Of a DNA stretch of 11,443 nucleotides, positions 5,907 to 11,443 are shown piece by piece (position 1 is the stretch's first letter; every line of letters begins with the position of its first letter). Both the position numbers and the translations under genes were made by a program. Below the pieces are notes generated by a model. That model was not told the origin of the DNA and did not search any database. It was given only the letters and a program-made list of their open reading frames with translations. This stretch comes from PVC group bacterium (lineage in GTDB: Bacteria; Verrucomicrobiota; Kiritimatiellia; SS1-B-03-39; UBA6053), in contig PXDP01000403.1 in assembly GCA_003565035.1 (NCBI GenBank), positions 1 to 11,443 of the forward strand. The letters are read 5' to 3'.

Positions 5907-7972
5907 CAGTAATTCACTCCGATTGAGGCCCAGAGGAAGTTAATGGCAATGGCGAGCATGCCGACCAGGCCCATGCCCGCGCCGAAGCCGACCGCGAGAA
6001 TCGGCGCAAAATTCTGCCAGCGCTCCCGTCCGAATTTTTTGGCGAACACATAGCGGCCGAGACAGGCACCGAAGAAAATCATTACCGCGTTATGCGGATA
6101 GCCGTTCGCGGCGGCCAAGGCTCCGTAAATGTACTGGGCACTGATTCCGAGAGCCGAGAAGCTGGCAAAGGCGACGCAACCGGCCGCGAACGCACCGATG
6201 ATCACCCCGGGTTTCAGAGCATCAAGCAGCAGAGACTGCCCTTCCTGCATGGCCGAGGCCCACAACGCCCGCATTTGGGCATGCATGGGCCAGAATTTCT
6301 GGACGTACGGGAAGTTGTCCGACGGAATAGGGCCGAGCCCGGTAATGTAGGACCAGAACACAAAGGAGGCAACCAGCAGCAGCGGAAAGATGAACAGCTC
6401 TGCTTTGAAGATCGAAGTGAATTTGGTCCGGGTGAGTTCGCAGACCCGGAACATATCGGCGATATGCCCGTAGTTGTTCAGCGGCAGGGGTGCGAACCAG
6501 ATGTTCACCCGGCGGTAGCCGGAGGCAAAAATCGCGGATTCAAAAATGAAGGGCACCCCGACATTCTGACCTGCAATCCCGCTCATCCGCGCGTTGATGT
6601 AGGTGTTGATCGGGGTCCAGAGGAACGCGAAGGCAAACAGCCAGCCCATCGGAAAGGCCCGCTCCCCCTCCGCCAGATCGCCGTTGATGAGGTGATTGGA
6701 GAGCATCACAAAGCAGAGGGCGGAAAACATCCAGATCCCAACCATCAGGCCGGTGGGCGGATCGCCGCGATCGACGTTCCGTTCCCAGAATTTGGACAGA
6801 TCAATCGCGCCCTCATGGATGTCATCCCCCTGCTGTTCTTTTTTCTTGCGTCCGTATTTGACCACCGCCGCAATCATCCCCACAACCCCCACTGCGAAAA
6901 TCGCGAAACTGGTGCCGATACCGAAGGACAGATAAAAATCGAGCGTATCGGCGACCTGCGTCTGAATCGCGTCTTTGCCCGGTGCCCAGTTCGGCAGCAA
7001 TCCGTTCCGCTGCAGCGTGGTATTCAGCACAATCTTAAAGAAAATCGTCGAGAAAAACATTCCCACAGCAATGCGCCAGGGCAACACAAATCCAGTGAAC
7101 AGCAGGCCCATGTTCAGGGTAATGCCGATCAGCGCCCCGGGCAAAATGTGCTCCATGGCCACGGTCAGGTCCAGAAAAGGAATTGGAATCAAATGCAAAG
7201 GCTGACCGAAAAAGGCTCCGGTCAAAATAGGAATCGCGGCATAAAAGAAGCCAAACACCGCGCCGATCATGGCCCCGATCGAGAAGCAGTACTGGCGGAA
7301 GCTCTTTTTGTCTTTGTCCTGACTGCTTTCGGCAAGCGCGATCGCGCCTTCCGCCTGAATCGGCGCGAGGGGGAACGGAAGTTTTTCCACATCCACGGTC
7401 ACTTTGTAAGCCAGAAATCCGAGGGAGAGCTGCGTGAGCTTGTTGAGAAGCATGGTCAGAATCGTGACCGTGAGCACCGGCCACCAGACGCGGGAGAGGA
7501 ATCCGCCCTGAAACGCCGCATCCCCGAAGGGTGCGAACCAGTTCGGCACCTCATGGGCAATCCCGAAGTTGGCGAATTCCGGGGAATTACGCAGATACCG
7601 GTTAAACACCATCCAGGCGAAAATCCCGCCCCCGAGGGCCACACTTCCTGAAATACTGCTCAAACTGCTGACCGTATATTTCAGAATATACAGCTCCTGC
7701 TTTTTGAGGGTCATGAACGAACGGCGGGCAATCTCCACGAAGAGAATAATCACCACCCAGTCCGCCGCCGTGCCCATGTCCTCCCCGATCATCAGTCCCA
7801 TGAAGATGATTCCGGGCAGCATCACAAACGCGATGAAGAGCGCCCCGATCACCGTGCGCCAGGTGAACCCGTTTTGACAGGGTTCATCCTGCATCGCCTC
7901 GATACTGAAATTCGCATCGTAAAACGCTTCGTTCTTCTTTTTGGCCTTTTTGGCCGGTTTGGATTTGCTCAT
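5906..7972 (-). CDS. OPT-like polytopic membrane transporter
   Basis: Large inner-membrane protein of 688 residues, with a lysine-rich cytoplasmic N-terminus (SKPAKKAKKK) and, by hydrophobicity, roughly 14-16 membrane helices from residue 40 onward. It resembles the oligopeptide transporter (OPT) superfamily: the segment VEKLPFPLAPIQAEGAIAL (195-213) is like the OPT loop where a Leu-Pro-hydrophobic motif precedes Ala-Glu, and the glycine-rich closing helix (LAVGFGAGMGLVGML, 659-673) is also OPT-like. OPT proteins import peptides or metal chelates, but the substrate here is unknown. A family of uncharacterised OPT-like proteins from planctomycetes and relatives may be the closest match; I recall this only in general terms. 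The ATG overlaps the stop of the giant permease gene (ATGA) and has AGAGG 7 bases upstream. A charged cytoplasmic stretch (374-405) divides the protein into two halves. Confidence 0.65.
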   Translation of the reverse strand: MSKSKPAKKAKKKNEAFYDANFSIEAMQDEPCQNGFTWRTVIGALFIAFVMLPGIIFMGLMIGEDMGTAADWVVIILFVEIARRSFMTLKKQELYILKYTVSSLSSISGSVALGGGIFAWMVFNRYLRNSPEFANFGIAHEVPNWFAPFGDAAFQGGFLSRVWWPVLTVTILTMLLNKLTQLSLGFLAYKVTVDVEKLPFPLAPIQAEGAIALAESSQDKDKKSFRQYCFSIGAMIGAVFGFFYAAIPILTGAFFGQPLHLIPIPFLDLTVAMEHILPGALIGITLNMGLLFTGFVLPWRIAVGMFFSTIFFKIVLNTTLQRNGLLPNWAPGKDAIQTQVADTLDFYLSFGIGTSFAIFAVGVVGMIAAVVKYGRKKKEQQGDDIHEGAIDLSKFWERNVDRGDPPTGLMVGIWMFSALCFVMLSNHLINGDLAEGERAFPMGWLFAFAFLWTPINTYINARMSGIAGQNVGVPFIFESAIFASGYRRVNIWFAPLPLNNYGHIADMFRVCELTRTKFTSIFKAELFIFPLLLVASFVFWSYITGLGPIPSDNFPYVQKFWPMHAQMRALWASAMQEGQSLLLDALKPGVIIGAFAAGCVAFASFSALGISAQYIYGALAAANGYPHNAVMIFFGACLGRYVFAKKFGRERWQNFAPILAVGFGAGMGLVGMLAIAINFLWASIGVNY

Positions 7973-10900
7973 GCGGAAACCTCTGCTTCAAGTGCTGTCA
8001 TACCTTCCTGGATGAAGCGCCTGCGGAGCTTCGGGTCCAGGTTTCGCCATAATAGAAACTGCTTGCGGACCAAATCGAGGAACCCGTAGTTGGTGCGCAT
8101 CCAGGCATCCTCCGATCCGGAGCGGCGGTTGAGAACGATGGTCACGCCGAAAACCCCCTCGTTTTCGGTCGGATCAATATGCAGGCTCAAATCCTGGGCC
8201 ACGTCCAAGTCGTAGGGTGCCAGCCACATGTGGGCGTTCACGCGAAGTCCTTTGGCGTCTTCGCTGCTCTCACGGGCCATCATGGCTCCTTTGGAAATGA
8301 AATCGGTGGAGGAACTGTCGACATGGTTCAGCAGAAAGCGCCGGAAAAACGCGGCCATGCCAATCGCGTTCCCGCGGGTCAGCGTGAACGGCAGTTTGAA
8401 ACGGATAACCCCCTCGCCTTCCGGGGCGGGAAGCTGCCACTTGTCCATGCCGCTCGGAGCGGCCAGCGCCGCCGCACGGCGGGCCGGAATCAGGGTGGCC
8501 AGCAGCACAATGCCTCCGGTGCCCATCGCCAAAAAGGTCGAGGCCAGCGAAGTGAAATTGAAGCTCAACTGACCCAGCGTGTCCTCAAAGCGGGCCAGGC
8601 CGGTAATCGACGAAAAGAGTAATCCGGAGAAGGTTCCGAAAATGATGCCGATGCAGGAAAAGACGGTGGATTCGGCCAGCAGCAGGAAACTGATCTGTGA
8701 AGGCGAGAGGCCGATCGCGCCGAGCATCTGCACCTCGCTCACCCGCTCGTCCACGGTGCCCATCATGGTGTTGGAGACAATCAGCACGCAAAGGATAACC
8801 GGGACGAGAATTTTCGCCAGTCCGCCCACGCTCTGCTGAACCCGTGCAGAGAGCAGACTCAGCTCGCCGTCCACATGCGCGTACATCGCCCGTTCCATAC
8901 GGCGGGCGAGTTCATCGCGGAACGCGTCGAAATCAAATTCCTCCGGGAAACGGACCACCAGCGAATTCCAGCCGGCGCGCACATCGGTACGTGCGGCAAG
9001 GGGAACCAACACCAGGTCATCAAAACTCATGTGAACATGTTCATCTTCGGTTTCAAGAGCTCCGGACCCCAGTTGCGGGGTAATCGCACTGCGGAGAAAA
9101 TCCACCAGCGCGGGAGATTTACCGTGCACGTCACGGATGCGGTCCGCAACCGCCGGGTCAAGGATACCGATCACCCGCCAGTCGTTGTTCATCATCCGCA
9201 CCTGCGGAAGCTCCGCATCGGGAAGCCGCTCCCCGCGGGCGTCCACCAGATCTTCCGGCGTGATCGACAGCACCTCCGCCACCCGGGCCGGGAGAATCAC
9301 ATGAAACCGGTCCTCGGGCCGTTCCTCTTCCGCCTGACGGAACCAATGGCCATGACTGACCGCGCGGTCCAGTGCCGAAAAACGGGTTTCCAACGGTTCA
9401 AACGCCATCAGTGCGGTCACGATCTCACTGTCGTTTTCCCGGCGAATCTCGATCTGATTCCGGCCTTCCAGCGCGGCGTTGTTGCCGCCGGCGACTTCGA
9501 TGTAATGTGCACGCCGGGCCAATTCAAAGCGGGAGCCGAACTCCGTGCGGATCGCGTTCATGAACGAACTGCTCAGCGCCCCCCAGTTTGCCTCGCGGAA
9601 CAGAGCCCCGTTGTACAGCGGGGGAAGCAATTCTTCCACCGGAATTTCAAGGCCCTGAATCTCACGGTCCAGTTCGACCGGACGCATGAAGAGCGTGTCG
9701 CGGCCGCGCACCGACACAAACGACACAATCGAAAAGGTCAGCACCGTGACCGTGAACGAGGTCAGCACCGTACGGGTCGGACGTTTCTTCAGATTGGAGA
9801 CCCCCAGCGAAAATGCGGTATTGAGGGTGCTGGCCAGACTGATTTCTTCGCTTTCCGCCTCTCCGCCCTCAATCCGGGCGCGACGCACCAGCACTTCAAA
9901 GCGCTGATAGCAAATACTCAGGACAATCGAGGCCATGAGAATCATGGTGAATGCAATCACCACAATAAACGGCGACATGGCAATCTGGAAGGCGGGATGG
10001 AAAAAATTGAGGAACAAAGTGCCGAGGATGAAAATCGCCACCGTGCCCCCGAGCCGGGCAATGATATGCTTTCCGCCCAGAATCAGTTTTTCCAGGAAGA
10101 CCGCTGTTGGTGCCAGCAGGGCCATGACGATCACCACCGAAAGTACCGCCTCGCGTCCAAGCCTTAAAATCGCGGGATAATTTTTGATCAGCATACCCCA
10201 GGCTTCCCGGGACGCGCCGGCGGCCTGCTGCCAGCGGCCTTCGGCCATGAACGTCTCCACCGCGTCCAGACGCTCGCGGCTGATGGCCAGCGTGGTCCGC
10301 AGTTCCTGATCGCGAATGCCGAAGCGCTCGTAAATATCCATCCGCCGCGTACTCACCGCCTGCATATCCCGTGCAATCCGGTAGCTGGTGTTCCGGAAGA
10401 AAAGATTCCGGTCCGTATCTGTCGCTCCGATACGAATCCCCCTTCCCTGCATACTGGTCGGGTCCTCAGGGTCCAGTTCCCCCACCAACAGTCCGCGCAT
10501 CTGCCCGCGACGGGAGTCAATCATCGTCATGCGGCGCGTGGGAACCATATAAACAATGGTGCCCTCAATTTCGGACTCACCAAAATGAATCCGGGGATGC
10601 TCCAGATTAAAATGCCGGGGGAGCCCGCGCAAAATTGAATCCTGAATTTGCGGCAGTGACCCCGCATCGGTCGGTTCCGCGTACTGGAGAGGTTCGACAC
10701 CGGGACTCAGCACCATCGGATAAAGCTGCTGCATGATCAGGTTTTTAAAGCTGTCACGCCCCTCGATCAGCCCGAAGGAATGCGACTGACGTCCGGTGCC
10801 CACTTGCCCCCCCTCCATAACCATATCAAAGAGCCCGGTCTGCGAGTCCGTCTTATAGGCATGTACCGAGAGCAGACCGCGGAAGGACTGTGCCTCCACC

Positions 10901-11443
10901 GGCAGGGCGTACCGGCCGTTCATCAGCGAAAACTGTTTCACCGCGATCCGGTTCCCCATGAACGTGGCGGTGTTGTGCGCGCCCCATTCGGCTGACAGAT
11001 TCCGGGGCTGGCGGATAGCCGGGAACATGACCAGGGTCTGCGGCACCGGATCCCGCGCGTCAATTCCGCTGCGGATATTGAAGCGGGTGGTGGTGCCCAC
11101 CAGGCGACTGAAGGGCGGAGGACGCAGGGTTCCGGGAACGGACCCGTCCCGGGCGCTCTCCAGGCCAAGCCGGAAGAGCAGCAGACTCCCGCGCGCCAGC
11201 GTGGAAAGAGCCTCGAAATTCATGTGATCCGGAGTGTCCAAATGGGTATCCACAAAATTCCGGCTATCATTCGCGGCCCGAAGAGGCAACACACTCACAC
11301 CCAAAGCCGCCCACATTTCGGTGTAGGAGGGCGGGGCCGGCAAATTCAGCAGCGGAAAAACCGCCTGCACATCATTGCCGATAAACGGCCAGGATTCCCG
11401 CCAGCCCGCCTGGAGGCTTGCGAAGGCCTGCACCCGGTCAAAC
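7969..11443 (-). CDS. Giant FtsX-type ABC permease with large N-terminal extracytoplasmic region, 5' truncated by window
   Basis: The frame is open to the window edge (Phe-Asp-Arg precede a GTG at 11433 that need not be the start), so the true N-terminus is missing. Numbering from that GTG, residues 1-426 are hydrophilic and probably periplasmic. Residues 427-447, 462-480 and 483-508 are three extra membrane helices. An FtsX core follows: SNLKKRPTRT then helix 555-575, a periplasmic domain 576-870, and helices about 872-890, 915-940 and 965-987. Signatures are RVSEVQMLGAIGLSPSQISFL (first 20: 897-916) and LIPARRAAAL (981-990). A cytoplasmic tail of about 165 residues ends the protein. Near the start, FVDTHLDTPDHMNFEAL (60-76) resembles the end of an M28 metallopeptidase domain. 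Probably forms the ABC complex with the mini-permease and the ATPase downstream. The function is unknown; lipoprotein or envelope remodelling is only one inference. Confidence 0.85.
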   Translation of the reverse strand, partial: FDRVQAFASLQAGWRESWPFIGNDVQAVFPLLNLPAPPSYTEMWAALGVSVLPLRAANDSRNFVDTHLDTPDHMNFEALSTLARGSLLLFRLGLESARDGSVPGTLRPPPFSRLVGTTTRFNIRSGIDARDPVPQTLVMFPAIRQPRNLSAEWGAHNTATFMGNRIAVKQFSLMNGRYALPVEAQSFRGLLSVHAYKTDSQTGLFDMVMEGGQVGTGRQSHSFGLIEGRDSFKNLIMQQLYPMVLSPGVEPLQYAEPTDAGSLPQIQDSILRGLPRHFNLEHPRIHFGESEIEGTIVYMVPTRRMTMIDSRRGQMRGLLVGELDPEDPTSMQGRGIRIGATDTDRNLFFRNTSYRIARDMQAVSTRRMDIYERFGIRDQELRTTLAISRERLDAVETFMAEGRWQQAAGASREAWGMLIKNYPAILRLGREAVLSVVIVMALLAPTAVFLEKLILGGKHIIARLGGTVAIFILGTLFLNFFHPAFQIAMSPFIVVIAFTMILMASIVLSICYQRFEVLVRRARIEGGEAESEEISLASTLNTAFSLGVSNLKKRPTRTVLTSFTVTVLTFSIVSFVSVRGRDTLFMRPVELDREIQGLEIPVEELLPPLYNGALFREANWGALSSSFMNAIRTEFGSRFELARRAHYIEVAGGNNAALEGRNQIEIRRENDSEIVTALMAFEPLETRFSALDRAVSHGHWFRQAEEERPEDRFHVILPARVAEVLSITPEDLVDARGERLPDAELPQVRMMNNDWRVIGILDPAVADRIRDVHGKSPALVDFLRSAITPQLGSGALETEDEHVHMSFDDLVLVPLAARTDVRAGWNSLVVRFPEEFDFDAFRDELARRMERAMYAHVDGELSLLSARVQQSVGGLAKILVPVILCVLIVSNTMMGTVDERVSEVQMLGAIGLSPSQISFLLLAESTVFSCIGIIFGTFSGLLFSSITGLARFEDTLGQLSFNFTSLASTFLAMGTGGIVLLATLIPARRAAALAAPSGMDKWQLPAPEGEGVIRFKLPFTLTRGNAIGMAAFFRRFLLNHVDSSSTDFISKGAMMARESSEDAKGLRVNAHMWLAPYDLDVAQDLSLHIDPTENEGVFGVTIVLNRRSGSEDAWMRTNYGFLDLVRKQFLLWRNLDPKLRRRFIQEGMTALEAEVSA

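Noticed and set aside
6092..7651. Long plus-strand open frame (519 codons)
   Set aside because: Antisense to the OPT-like transporter; very hydrophilic His/Arg/Gly-rich translation with no domain; the minus-strand reading is hydrophobic and family-like.
8875..10167. Long plus-strand open frame (430 codons)
   Set aside because: It lies wholly antisense to the giant FtsX permease, whose frame has clear motifs. The product is rich in His, Arg, Gln and Gly with no recognisable domain, as expected from GC-rich antisense.
1..11443. CRISPR array, tRNA, rRNA, phage or conjugation genes
   Set aside because: No regularly spaced direct repeats, no cloverleaf-like segments and no phage or transfer proteins could be recognised on either strand.

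Overview
All genes that I can support lie on the minus strand, so transcription runs from high to low coordinates. The base composition is moderately GC-rich. The content is a REP-associated (Y1/HUH) transposase, intergenic palindromes, a phosphate-type porin and a very large FtsX permease next to an OPT-like transporter. This suggests a Gram-negative bacterium with an outer membrane. From general resemblance I would guess the PVC superphylum (Kiritimatiellota, Verrucomicrobiota or Planctomycetota), but no marker gene in the window proves it.

Right-hand block (11443 down to 4564): four genes joined by start/stop overlaps. In transcription order they are a 5'-truncated giant FtsX-type permease (more than 1150 residues, with a possible M28-peptidase-like remnant at its visible start), a 688-residue OPT-like polytopic transporter, a minimal 200-residue FtsX-type permease with almost no periplasmic loop, and a LolD/MacB-type ATPase. 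The junctions are ATGA, TGATG and TAATG. The coupling and shared orientation imply one transcript and probably one inner-membrane complex: one ATPase, two unequal FtsX subunits and a separate transporter. This is the most interesting part of the window.

Middle (4563 to 3185): a 190-base spacer with a small stem-loop, then an OprO/OprP-type porin with a signal peptide and a C-terminal Phe, followed by a strong intrinsic terminator. Between that terminator and the next operon are two near-identical 19-base palindromes, 31 bases apart.

Left-hand operon (3177 to 720): a sigma70-like promoter placed so that its transcript would be nearly leaderless, then a VOC-fold protein, a SRAP/YedK abasic-site DNA-protein crosslinking protein and an APC-family amino acid permease. 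These genes are overlapping or separated by 6 bases.

Left edge (719 to 1): an 88-base AT-rich spacer with a 9-bp AT-only inverted repeat, then a RAYT/IS200-like Y1 transposase, cut by the window edge after its catalytic tyrosine. The tandem palindromes 2.5 kb away may be substrates of this kind of enzyme. No tRNA, rRNA, CRISPR array or classical insertion sequence end was seen.
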